A stretch of 64,000 bases of DNA from positions 124,001-188,000 of the forward strand of contig JABLUY010000007.1 in the NCBI GenBank assembly GCA_013306675.1. Direction: 5' to 3'. A model generated the notes under the pieces. It did no database searches. It saw only the letters and a list, made by a program, of their open reading frames with translations, and was not told where the DNA came from. The stretch is from Thraustochytrium sp. TN22. Lineage: Eukaryota > Sar > Bigyra > Thraustochytrida > Thraustochytriidae. How positions within the stretch are numbered: position 1 is the stretch's first letter; every line of letters begins with the position of its first letter. Shown here piece after piece: positions 1 through 10,617 of this stretch. Made by a program: the position numbers and the translations under genes.

Positions 1-2
1 AT

Positions 3-1487
3 GAGCACGCGGAGGACGCGGGCCGCCGCCAGGAGCAGCAGCAGATGATGGATGACTTCTTGGCGCGCCAGGATCACGAGGCGGAGATGGCCGCTTACAA
101 TGACATGAAGCGGTACCTGAGCTCGGACCAGGAGAAGCGCCGCCAGTCGCTGCAGGAGTTCCTGCAGCAGGAGTCCGAGCTGCGCCAGCTCCAGGCGGTC
201 GAACGCGAGCAGGAGGAGCACCAGCAGCGCAAGCACCAGCAGCACCAGCACCAGAAGGAGTACCACCCTTACTACAGCCAGCAGACGCAGCAGACGCAGA
301 AGCAGACGCTGCACGAGCAGCGCGGCCACGACGTGGAGGAGGAGGAGAAGTCGCGCGAGCGGGAGCTGGACCTGCAGCAGGCGCGCAACGAGGCGCTCGC
401 CGCGCTCCGCTTGGAGCGCGAGATCGAGGAGCGTCTCAACCAGCTCAACGCACTCAAGGACCAGTCGCTGGGCCGCTATCGCATGGAGATCTCCAAGAAG
501 TACTTTTTGGCGGAGGACACGGGCGCGAGCGTGGCCACCGACGACGAGGAGGCGCGGAAGCTGCACCTGGGGGCATCCGCTGCGGCACCGCGCCCCGTGG
601 ACGAGTCCAAGCGCGCCAGCCTGGAGTCCGTGCTGCCGCCGCCCCCGCCGCGCGCTGGCGCCACCTCCCTGGAGTCCGGTGAGGAGGAGGAGGAGGGCAA
701 GCGCGACTATGAGGAGGACGGCCATGAGGAGGAGCGCGACCAGCATTTCGTGGACGACCGCGATGTTGAGGAGGACTTCGCCAGCGACAGCGATGATGAA
801 GACTACGAGGACGACGACGCCGCCACGGTGGTCCTCGACGAGGACGCGCGCCGCCAGGAGCATGAGGAGGATGAGGACGAGCTCTTCCGGCTTCAGCAGC
901 AGATGCAGGAGCAGGAGCTGCTCGACCAGCAGCGCTGGCGCGAGGAGATGCTTCGTAACCAGGCGGCGGCGGGCGAGGGCGCCCGCTCCGCCCGTGCGGA
1001 GCGCCTTGCGGCGGCACGCGCCGTGGCGTGGAAGGGCGCCAAGGTCACGGCCAAGCACGCCAAGAAGGGCGCCAAGGTGATGGGTGCGCATGCCAAGGAG
1101 GGCGCCAAGATTGCCGGCGCCCATGCCAAGGTGTACGGCGCACATGCCAAGGAGAACGCCAAGATCTACGGCGCGCACGCCAAGGAGAACGCCAAGGTCT
1201 ACGGCGCGCATGCCAAGGCCAAGGCCAAGGTGTACGGTGCGCACGCCAAGGAGTACGCCAAGGTTTACGGCGCGCACGCCAAGGAGAACGCCAAGATCTA
1301 CGGTGCGCATGCCAAGGAGAACGCCAAGGTCCTCGCCGGGCATGCCAAGGTCAAGGCCCAGGAGGCCTGGGCGCGCGCCAAGCCTATTGCTCGTGCCCAG
1401 AAGCAGAAGCTGCGCGACTACATCAAGCGCAAGCGGGCCGCCAAGGCTGGCCTTCAGTCTGAAGTCCCGCCGCAGCCGATGGCCTAA
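3..1487 (+). CDS. Coiled-coil protein with C-terminal 11-residue repeats (5' partial)
   Basis: The frame is open from the window edge, so the N-terminus lies outside; the first in-window ATG is at 45. The visible part opens with a Gln/Glu-rich, strongly helical segment (QEFLQQESELRQLQ, then Q/H-rich), then helical Leu/Glu/Arg stretches, a Pro-rich linker, a long Asp/Glu-rich stretch (about 660-860), and another Q/E helix. From about 1030 to 1370 it carries about ten tandem copies of an 11-residue unit close to AK-hydrophobic-YGAHAKEN. Eleven-residue amphipathic repeats of this spacing are known in LEA proteins, perilipins and synucleins, which fold as 11/3 helices on lipid surfaces. That functional link is inference. 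The C-terminus is basic and ends at TAA. I do not recognise the family. Confidence 0.75.
   Translation, partial: EHAEDAGRRQEQQQMMDDFLARQDHEAEMAAYNDMKRYLSSDQEKRRQSLQEFLQQESELRQLQAVEREQEEHQQRKHQQHQHQKEYHPYYSQQTQQTQKQTLHEQRGHDVEEEEKSRERELDLQQARNEALAALRLEREIEERLNQLNALKDQSLGRYRMEISKKYFLAEDTGASVATDDEEARKLHLGASAAAPRPVDESKRASLESVLPPPPPRAGATSLESGEEEEEGKRDYEEDGHEEERDQHFVDDRDVEEDFASDSDDEDYEDDDAATVVLDEDARRQEHEEDEDELFRLQQQMQEQELLDQQRWREEMLRNQAAAGEGARSARAERLAAARAVAWKGAKVTAKHAKKGAKVMGAHAKEGAKIAGAHAKVYGAHAKENAKIYGAHAKENAKVYGAHAKAKAKVYGAHAKEYAKVYGAHAKENAKIYGAHAKENAKVLAGHAKVKAQEAWARAKPIARAQKQKLRDYIKRKRAAKAGLQSEVPPQPMA
1030..1370 (+). repeat. 33-bp coding tandem repeat (11-residue units)
   Basis: About ten copies of a 33-bp unit keep the frame throughout. 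One copy is short: a 7-residue unit (AKIAGAH) precedes a full one. Third positions vary between units, so this is not a very recent expansion. Confidence 0.8.
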
Positions 1488-1613
1488 AAACCATCACATT
1501 CGGGTGGTAAACAAAGCCTGTGTCACTCGCTCGTGCAGGCGGGCTGCGCGAGCGACTGGCGAGAGAATGAGGGAGGTCATCGTGATGAGTGAGCCGCCCT
1601 CCTCTCGGAGGCT

Positions 1614-1660
<47 letters not shown>

Positions 1661-2287
1661 ATGCACCCTCCCCCTCTCTCCTTCTCCTCTTCTTCTCTCC
1701 TCTTCTTCTTCTTCGTTTCCTTTTTCCAATTGCAAAACAAACCCGAGCTTGTCTCTCTGATGATGTACTACAGGTTTCTCTGATGGTCTTGCTCCACTGC
1801 ACAAAAGCACAAGTCGCACTTGGGCAAGCCACTTACGCTTGCCGCCACCGTCACGCTTGGACGAGGAGGCACCGATGCCGCGGTAACACCTCCACCGCAG
1901 TTGCCTGGCCGGCCTGCCGATTCTCTCATCACATAACGAACGCAGCTACCAAGGAAGACACGGGGTTGGGTTGCGCAGCCAGCGATGGGAAATGGCCTCG
2001 TCGAGGCCTCTGCCTCACACTCCAGGGTGTCCACGAGACCTGACCGCGCGCTGGACGGTGGGACAGCGGCACGCGCCGCTGGCCGGGGAAGCGTCGGGGT
2101 GCGCGGACCGACTGCCTACGGGCCTTCCCCAGACGTGCTGTTTCTTGCCTGTGTTGTGATCGAGGACGCTTTCCCGGGACAATGCATATGCCATGCCACT
2201 GCCATGCAAGGCGTGCCATGAGAAGAGAAGAGGAGAGGAAGACGGCAAGCTTGTTTTGCATAAAAACCAAATACGTGAAAGGTGTAG
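1488..2287. other. Convergent intergenic region with (CT)n
   Basis: Tail-to-tail spacer between the first gene and the Q-rich gene. It holds a pure (TC)n run at about 1620-1657, followed by CT-rich sequence to about 1725. I see no credible gene; the short ORFs here come from the dinucleotide run. Confidence 0.6.
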
Positions 2288-4300
2288 TTATAAATGATCG
2301 CCGGCGTGCTGGTGCACATTATCGCCATCGGCCACAGCGTCATCGACATCGGCCGGGACGGCGGGCGCGGTGGTAACGGTATCAGGAGCGCGGTCGGCGT
2401 GCGTGCCCCAAATGTGCACGGCGCGCTCGATGGCGGCCATGGCTGGCGGAGGCACGGCGCCATAGGGCTTGGAGGCGAGCAGCTCATCGATGCGACGGAC
2501 GACAAAGGCCTGATCCCGTGAGGCCCATGAATCGTAGCCGACAACGCGTTTGAGTTGCTTGTCGATGGCGCGGCTGGGTCGCTGGATGCCGGCGTAGACG
2601 CAGACATCACACACGGCGCGCAGTTCCTTTCGAATAAAGGTCTTGGCGATGGTGAGCAGGGTAGCCATCTCACCCGGCTGCCAGCGGCCTTGCTGGATGG
2701 GACCCTGCGTCTGCATGCGACGGCGGCGCTTGCCCTTGCGCAGTGCCTCCACGGCCTCGAGCGCCTCGACCTCGATGGACCGCGGCTCGCGGCGGGACGG
2801 GCTGGGGTTGTGGTGGGTGTGGTGCGGGTCTTGAAAGTGCTGCGGGTGCTGCTCGTGTTGCTCGCTAGTGGCGGTGGGGACGGGCGGTGGGGGTGGCATG
2901 GGAACGGTTGGCGCGCCGCGGAGACGCTTGCTGCCCACCGCCTCCGCGTCTTCTGCGCCGTAGGCGTCGAGGGCATCTCGCGCGTCGTGCAGCGCGCGCA
3001 TGGCCCCGGCTGCCATGGCAGAGGCCATGCCAGTGGCGAATGATTCGGCGCCGCGAGGCGACGCGTAGTGCGAGGGAGATGGCGCATTGCCGCTCGTGTG
3101 GAGGTGCGAAGGTGGGACCATCGCCGGGGGCACGGGCGAGGGCGGCGCATGCGCGAGCAGGCTCCGTTCGAGACGGCGCAGGTGCTGCAGTTCCTGTGGA
3201 GGGGCATCCGCTGATCCCGCGTCGTGAGCGTCCGGCGTGAGCTCGGAATGCGACGTGAGAAGGCCGCGTTGATGAGTCGCTCCGCCCTGTTGTTGTTGTT
3301 GTTGTTGTTGCTGCTGTTGCTGCTGCTGCTGCTGTTGCTGCTGGTAGTGGTGGTAGTGGCTGGCCTGAACGCCGCCCCATACACCGGGGGCGCCGGACCC
3401 AGTGGCATGGCCATCTTCGAGAGCGCCCGGTATCGAGGAATACGGCGCCGGCAGCGAAGAAGTCGCTGCCTCGTTACTGCTCATGCCATTGCTGTACAGA
3501 AAGGGCCGCGCGGCGTCTGCAAAGGCCTCGCTGCGCTGCTGGTAGTGATCCCAATACGGGTAGCCGCGCATTTGCGCGGCGGGAGAGTATTGATGCTGGA
3601 GTGCAGTTGCCACTTCGTACCAGGAGCTGCTAGATGGTGAAAGTGCGAGCGGTTGCGAGAGGTCCTGTGTTTGATGCTGCTGCTGCTGCTGCGCATAAGC
3701 GTCGTGCTGGAGGCGGTGTTGTGCGGTGGCGCGGTCAATAGGTGAGCGCGCGAGAGAGAGTTGCACCGACTGAGGCGCTTGGAAGGGGTCTTCGCTTGCC
3801 ATGGAATTCGTGTGTTGTTGGCTTTGAATGTAGGCTTGCTGCTCCTGGAGATGCCGGAGTTGCTGTATTTGAAGTTCGCGTTGGCGGAGGAACTCGTGCT
3901 GCTCCTGGTGCGTCATCGCCTCGCGCGCGGCTTTGGGCAAGTGCGTTCGAGGCGGTTGCGCCGTCAGAGAAGAAGAAAGAGACGACGACGACGACGACGA
4001 GGAGGAGGAGGAGGAGGAAGAAACTGACGAAGACGCTGGCGCTCGGCTGAGCGATGCGCGGGATTTGGCTGGCTTGGACGGGAGTGTGGATGAGATCGCC
4101 GAGGTCGGCGGCGTTTGATCCTGCTGTGGCTGCTGGCACGACAAATCCGGGACTTGACCACCACTGTAGGGCTCAAGGAAAGCGTCGTAGATCCAGTCTT
4201 CGTCGCGGGGCTCGTCTGAAGAGGGAGGTGGTGGTGGTTGAAGGCGAGGCGCGAGCTGTTGACTACGCTGACGCTGTGGCAGTTGTTGCGTCGGTTGTTG

Positions 4301-4340
<40 letters not shown>

Positions 4341-4414
4341 GGCGGCGGCGGCGGAGGCACGCGCGTGCGCGGCTCCGCGCCAACGCCTCGCGCAGGTGCG
4401 CCTGCGCCTGGCAT
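2288..4414 (-). CDS. Q-rich nuclear protein, possible transcription regulator
   Basis: A 708-residue single-exon frame. I start it at the ATG at 4414 (MPGAGAPARG); the longer open frame upstream has no ATG that looks used. It has three low-complexity blocks: a polyglutamine tract just after the N-terminus (about 4294-4340), a polyserine block (about 3975-4015) and a second polyglutamine tract (about 3290-3345). Near the C-terminus are a basic patch (RKGKRRRR) and a compact region starting GRWQPGEMATLL and continuing through VCDVCVYAGIQRPSRAIDKQ. This region has the Trp and hydrophobic spacing of a small helical DNA-binding fold, perhaps Myb/trihelix-like, but the match is weak. Polyglutamine plus a nuclear-type basic patch suggests a transcription factor or cofactor; this is inference. 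Confidence 0.6.
3290..3345 (-). repeat. Second CAG/CAA polyglutamine tract
   Basis: Alternating blocks of CAA and CAG codons, coding about 20 glutamines inside the same Q-rich protein. Confidence 0.85.
4294..4340 (-). repeat. CAG/CAA polyglutamine tract
   Basis: CAA then CAG codons in a row on the minus strand, coding a Q run near the N-terminus of the Q-rich protein, followed by a proline run. Such tracts vary in length between alleles. Confidence 0.85.
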
Positions 4415-5639
4415 AAAAACTAGCCTAGCGGTCTTGCGGCGTTTTGCACATAAAGGCCAGCTACGCTCAGCACGCAAGCACGCACGCACGCGAGGCAGGC
4501 GGGCGGGCGCGAGCGCGCGAGCGCGCCGCGCCCTCGCTTGCGCTGGCTGGCCTCTGTGCGCGCGGCGCCGCCCCCCCAACCTTCACGTGTGAGCTGCCTG
4601 CCTGCCTGCCTGCCTGCCTGTCTGTCGTCTGCAACGCACGGGGCAAGGCGAGGCGGGGCCCGGGCCTTGGCCACGGCGCTCCGACCGAGACCAACACGAG
4701 CGAGCCTCTCGATGCGACGAGATAGATGCCGGGTTTGCTGGCCCCGCCGCTACAGCGCGCGCACCTGCCTCCTTGGTCGCCACTGCGCCGCGCCGCGCCG
4801 CGCCGCGCCGCGCCGCGCCGCCCTGGAACGTCCCCGAGCTGCTAGCTCGGCCAGGCTCACGCTCGGCGCTGCGCGCTGCGCCTCTCCAAGCGCGCCCGCG
4901 AGCTCTCGCGCTGGCAGGCAGGCGTACCTGTCTGGCGGCGCCAGCAGCGAGCGCGCTTCACGCGCGCGTGAATGCTAGCTTTGCGCGCTGATGGGCGCGC
5001 GCCCCTTCGCCCCGCCGCCAGCGCCAGGCCCTCCCTCCTTCTGCGGTCCCGACTCGCCCAGCCCGCCCGCCCGCCCGCCAGCCGGCCCGCGCCTGCCGCC
5101 GCGACGCGCCGCTGCTGCCGCCGCCGGCCCGCTGCCGCCGACTCCGAGCGCAGCCGCGCTGCGCAGTCTGCGCGCCGAGGAACGACTGCCGCAGCCGCCG
5201 GCGGGCGCCGCTGCTGCTGCCTGCCTGCCTGCCTGCCCGCCGCTGCCTGCGTTTGGGCGGCGCTCCCCACAGGTGGTGGTGGCTCGTCTGGCTGATGGGC
5301 CACTGCGCCTGCGCGCCTGCCCTGCCAGGCCCGGCAGCGGCGGGGCCCAGCCGGGCGCAGACGGCAGCGCTCGCTCGCTCGCTCCAGCGGGCGCCGCGCC
5401 GCGCCGCTCGTGCCGCGCGCGCGCGCTCTCCGCTCCGACTGGCTGGCGGGCTGGCTGGCGGGCTGGCTGGCGCACTGGCTGGCGGGCTGGCTGGCGCGCA
5501 GCGGGGAGGCGCAGCTAGCGTCGTGCTGGCGCCGCCTGGCGGGCTGGCCTGCCTGCCTGCCTGCCGCCTGGCCACCAAAGCTCGCCTCTTTGGAAGCGCC
5601 CCGAGGCGGCGAGCTGGCCGAGGGCGCAGGAATGAATGC

Positions 5640-5740
5640 GAGGCAGCGAGGCGAGGCGAGGCGAGGCGAGGCGACGCGACGCGACGCGAGGCGAGGCGAG
5701 GCGAGGCGAGGCGAGGCGAGGCGACGCGCAGCGCGGCGCG
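5640..5740. repeat. GGCGA pentamer array
   Basis: Runs of GGCGA interrupted by GACGC units. A second block of the same pentamer lies at about 6016-6070. Confidence 0.8.
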
Positions 5741-6015
5741 GCGCGGCGAGGGAGGAGGCGTAGGCTTGTACTGCAGTGCACTGGCCGAGCCCGAGCCCGC
5801 TGCCCGTCGTCGCGGCGGAGGGCGGGCGCGCGCCCCCGCGCGCAGGCCGCGGCTGCGTCGCGTGCGTGGTCCGCCTCGCCCGCAAGCGCTTGCTGCCGCA
5901 CGCGCGCGCTGTGAGCCAGAGCCTGAGAAGCAACGCAGCTGCGCCCAGCACGGGGCCCTCGCTCGCTCGCTCGCGAGCGCGCGACCTGGCGAGCGCTCGA
6001 GCGCGCTCCGTGCAG

Positions 6016-6070
6016 CGGCGAGGCGAGGCGAGGCGAGGCGAGGCGAGGCGAGGCGAGGCGAGGCGAGGCG
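6016..6070. repeat. GGCGA pentamer array, second block
   Basis: About ten uninterrupted copies of GGCGA. Same family as the block at 5640-5740. Confidence 0.8.
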
Positions 6071-6805
6071 ACGCGGCCTCCGTCTCCGCCGCCGTCCTGC
6101 GTCCTGCGGCTTCCCTGGCCGCTTGGAAGCGCGCAGGAAGCCGGGCGCGCGCACGAGACGATACAAGACGATGCCAACGATCTGGCGCTGCGGCGCAGGC
6201 TGGCGGGCGAGACGCTGCCTGCCTTCTGCAAGACTCCAAGTTCCTCGCAGTGGCTACCTACCTACCTCTATCCTCCAGCTCCTCCGGCCTGCGCTGCGTC
6301 GCCCTTCGGTCCGCCGGCCGCGCTCGTGCTCGCCGCCCCAAGTACCAGCGCGCTCGGGGCGTGCGCGACTGCGATCTGCTACCAGGCTTGCCTTGCCTGG
6401 TCTGGCCTGGCCAGGCCTGGCCTGCAGTGCCTGGCTGGCTTGGCGCTGCCCAAGCTCGCGCGCGCTCCGTCTCCGGGACCCTCGTCTCGCAGTCGGCGTC
6501 GAGTCCTCGGTCCCGTCTCGTCCGACTCCCCGCCCTCGCGCTCGCACTGCAGCCCCTGCACTGCAGCCAAAGCTGCTGTAGCTTCTGCTCCAAGTTCTTC
6601 GCGGCCGCGATCGATCAACCTTGGGGCGACCCTGCGCCGGGCCGCTCGCCGGCCGTCCGCGCGCGGGCGCCGCGGCGCTCCTCGATCGAGCGAATCGGAG
6701 CGATCGAGCGATCCAGCTGTGGCCTCGATCGCCGCGGCCCGCTCAGGCATGGCTTGCTTGCGCAGCTCGTCAACGGGTGAGCCAGGCAAGCCGGGAGACG
6801 CGCGC

Positions 6806-6897
6806 CGAGCCGAGCCGAGCCGAGCCGCGCCGCGCCGAGTCGAGCCGAGCCGAGCCGAGCCGAGCCGAGCCGAGCCGAGCCGAGCCGAGCCGAGCCG
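6806..6897. repeat. GAGCC pentamer array
   Basis: More than a dozen GAGCC units with a few GCGCC and GAGTC variants. Related pentamers recur at 29165-29245 and 53315-53390. Confidence 0.8.
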
Positions 6898-7032
6898 CAG
6901 GCAGGTGACGCTCCTGTGGCTCAGCTGCGGGCAGCTGTGGACGAGGAGGCTTGCCGGGTTCTTGGCAGTCACGAGGCGGGCGAGGCGAAGCGAGGCGGGG
7001 CGAGGAGCCGCGCTAGATCGCGCGTTTTCCAA

Positions 7033-7092
7033 GCAAGCAAGCGAGCAAGCAAGCAAGCAAGCAAGAAAGCAAGGAAGCAAGCAAGCAAGCAG
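7033..7092. repeat. (AAGC)n tetramer array
   Basis: About 14 AAGC units with AAAG/AAGG variants. Confidence 0.75.
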
Positions 7093-8012
7093 CGGACGCG
7101 CGCTGAGCGCTGGCCGGGCGCGCCGGCCTGAGCTAGCTTTGCGGCCTTTTGCGCGCAGCGAGCTAGTTCGCCAGCTCTAGCTAGCTAGCGAGATAGTGAA
7201 GCAAGCTCGAACTCGGGAGGCTGCCCGCGACCACGAGCGACAGAGAGGGAGCCTCAGCAGCCTGAGGACCGCTCCGCCACTGGCCGGTGCCAGGCCCGTG
7301 GCGGCTGGCACCACTTGGGGGTGCACTTCACAGCGAGGTTGTTAGTCCTGTGGTTAGCCACTTGAAGCACGGCGCGGCTTGCCAAACCCGACTCGGAGGC
7401 GTTGTGCAGGTGGCGACAGGCCAGTCAGCCTGCTGGCTGCCTGGCTGCCTGGCAGCCGCGCGCCCGCGACCTGGCTGGCGCGACTGCCGCGAGTAACGTT
7501 AGCTTTCGGTTGGGTAACCCGGGATGACTCTCGCTGTCGTTTGTAGCGACTGCAAATGGCGCAGGCAGCCGCAGGCAGCCGCAGGTACTGCTGCTGGCGG
7601 ATCTCGACAAAATGCCAGGAACGCAGAACGTTACAACTAGGTACAGTGGCTATGGCAAGGAATGCGGCAGACCCACCGGTGCCACTGCAGCCGTCCTGCA
7701 GCCTGCTGCAGGCCGGCACTAGTTTCAACAAGGGCCCAGGGCTCCAAGCCCGCGAAGCGCGGGCAAGCGCTTCGCGGGCAAGCCAAGCCTTGAATCGCTG
7801 GTTGTGGTCGTGAACGAGCCGCCGTCCGACTTTGCCAGCAGGTAGGCCGGCCAACTGGAGCTGCGCGAGCTTCGGTAGCTCCGCTGCGACAAGATGCACG
7901 TGGCCAGCCTGGAGTGGCCAAGTGCAGCCGCAGCGGAAGGCTTGCAGCGCGTTTGTGCGTGCGTGCTAGAGGGCCGGCCCGGGCAAGCCGGCCGGCAAGC
8001 GAGCGTCCGTTA

Positions 8013-8053
8013 TCATGGTGTTTAGACTATCTCGTGGTGTTTAGACTATCTCG
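8013..8053. repeat. Two-copy 20-bp direct repeat
   Basis: The unit GTGGTGTTTAGACTATCTCG (allowing one change at its start) is present twice, back to back. No function seen. Confidence 0.6.
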
Positions 8054-10617
8054 CCGAGCTAGTTCGGCCAGCTAGCAGCGCCTAGAGACGCACGCCGCCC
8101 GGGCTGACATGCGTTGGTCGCAAGTCAGAAACTGTGATCCAACCTGCGGCGGTATGGCGAAAAACAAGACCACTTCCTTCTGTGGGCTGTTTTCGGATCT
8201 CTCTCTCGCGAAACCATCAAACGAACAAACAGACTGGGCTCTGTTGCGCCATTGGCCCGTTTCCAGAGAGCGTTGGCTGGTCGGAGGCGTAGACTTTCAC
8301 ACCGCGCGCCACGCCTTTTGTCCTAGCTCTTGGGTGGGTCGCCATTGGCAGGCCAGGCTCCCCCAGGCTCCCCCCCCCCCCCAACCATCCATCGGATTCC
8401 ATCCGCCTGGGTGGCTACTGGCGTGGCCGCATCTCATGTCATGTCCGTGGCAGGCGTTTGGCCAATCCGCCGTGTGCTACCTCCACTGCGCTCGCCGCCG
8501 TGACTCGCGGGCCAAGCTGGGCTTGCTGGTCTTTCTTTTCTTGTCACGGTCTGTCTGCCAGTAGCAGTGAGCAAAAATTGCAGTCCCGGCCCGCTCCTGG
8601 CGCACCGAGCCCCAGCCGACCGCCCGCGAGCGAGCCTCGCTGGCAGAGAAACGAGAAAGAAGGCCGGCCACCGGCACGGGCCCCTCCATTGCTTGCGCTT
8701 GATCACCGAGCCTAAGCGAAACGAGCTAGCCTGCGGTACCGTGGAAGCACGACCAGGTCGGTCGGCTCTGACAGGAAGAAGGAAAGCCCCGGAACCATGA
8801 ACGGCGCAAGATTTGCCCCGCCATTGATTGTGCACACCGCCAAACGGGCCACAACGGGTGGTGCGTCGCCGACCAAGTCTCAAGAAACTCTGCTCCAGCT
8901 AGCTAGCTAGCTAGCTAGAGCGCTACTAGGAGTCAGACCTTGCGCTAACCCGCCGCTGCGGCCAGGCATCGAGCTTGAGCGTTTTGCGAGGCCTCCTTTG
9001 GCCGGCGTTTTTGGCCGGTTGCGACGGCGGCGCCTACCCCCTCTCGTCACGGCGTCACGGCGCTGCTCGCCCACTCGACGCTCGTAATCGATCCGGGTCG
9101 ATCGCAAAAACGCACTTGTGCTCGAACCTGCTGGCGCCTGACTGCTGGCCGGCCGCCGACTCGGAGCCTTTGCCAGCCATGCATGGCTGACGGCCCTGAC
9201 CCCAGGGTGGCAGGGCCCAGGGCCCCAGACTGCTCCAAGTCCTGGCAAGCAAGCAACGTGACTCGAAACTTTGAAAGAATGGCTGGCGGGACGGTTGGCG
9301 CGGTTGGCCAGGATTGGCGGGTGGCCATCGGTGGCCGCGGGTGGCGGCGGCTGGCCAGGCCGAGGCTGGCCCGCCCTGGCCGCGTGCGCCGTGCGGCACG
9401 GATTGCATTTCTGGGAAGCCGTGACGTGAGCACCGGCTGACATGACAGCCTGACAGGCCTACCGCCGAAAATCGGAGGCACGGAGCCGCCCGGTGCAGCA
9501 TTTTGCAAGGTGGCGACAAGCGTGGATGGTTTGTTTGCCTCACTCACACGCCAGCCAGCTGAGCTGGAACTTTGCTGCTGCTAGGCCTAGCTGTGCGAAT
9601 CGCGGGGCTAGCCGAGCTAGGCCTCGTGCAGCAAGCTCGCGCAAGCTCGCCGTGAACGGTGACCCGTCACTGCCGCCACCGTCAGAGAGCGCGCGCGCGC
9701 GGCGCTCCAACTTGAAGGCTCCCTGACTGACTGACGGCCTGACCGAGCACGCAACCGAATCGCTCACGTCAGTCGGCCCGGCGGATGATGGACTGGTCGA
9801 CGACGTTCCCCAACGACGCCACCGCCAGGGGCCCAGCGGCGCAGTTCGAGTCGGAACTCACGCTTGGACCGGCGACGGGCGGCCACGGCGGCCACGGGCC
9901 ACGCCAGTTCGTTCAACGCGGCCGCCACCTGCATTGCATGCGCCTTGAGCTTGACTGCGACTCGCGATTCACTGCCAAGCAAGTTCCAGGTTTGGACCAG
10001 GTGAAGCTCGGTAGCGAGCGTGCGAGCGAGCGAGAGGGTGGTCACCATTGGCGCTGCGAGCGAGGCTCGAACGCGGTTTGAGGCGACACTGACGCGGACA
10101 TTCTGCAGGCGCAACCAAAGATTCTGCAGGCGCAACCAAGTGCTTGCCAAGGCAAGCCAAGGCAAGACACTGCAAAAAAAAGCAGATGCTGTGAACCTGG
10201 CAATCTATTTGCGCGTGAAGGTCTGGTGGCACGCCGACATGCGACTTCGGCACGAGATGCTCGTTGCGCCTGCCGGCAGATGTGACGCGCTCACAGTCAA
10301 TTCGCTCACCGGCAATGTGCTCCGCATGCCCTTTGCAATGTTTTGCGTCTTTGCTGCACGCACTGCACCGTGACGGACCCGGCCAGCGCCGTCACGCTGG
10401 CCATGCTCGACAGCGCCGTCTCCCTCGTGTTTGCCGTCGCGCGTCAGACTGGAACGAGCGACTTGGAGCCCGGCGGTGGTTAGGTTGTTCATAGACCCTG
10501 CCCTTCTCTTCTTGCTCTCGAGGCCTAACTTATGACACGCGGAACGTCACGGTCACGATCAAACCCTCACGGTGCCTGCGCGCCGCGCGCCGCGAGGGCG
10601 AGGCAGGGCAGGGCAAG

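Larger units (their letters stand above)
4415..10617. other. 6.2 kb gene-free GC-rich region between divergent genes
   Basis: No reading frame here has convincing protein character. The long ORFs (for example on both strands at 4.9-6.8 kb) are Arg/Ala/Pro/Ser-rich translations of simple repeats and occur in several frames at once. Contents include (CCTG)n at 4593-4620 and near 5219, a GCCGC-type run at about 4786-4821, GGCGGGCTGGCT repeats at about 5446-5500, pentamer arrays at 5640-5740, 6016-6070 and 6806-6897, (AAGC)n at about 7033-7092, and CTAG-rich runs. The flanking genes point outwards, so both promoters should lie at its ends. Confidence 0.65.

Noticed and set aside
4857-6780. Several long Arg/Ala/Ser-rich frames on both strands
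   Set aside because: Translations of pentamer and tetramer arrays; many frames are open at once in the same DNA.
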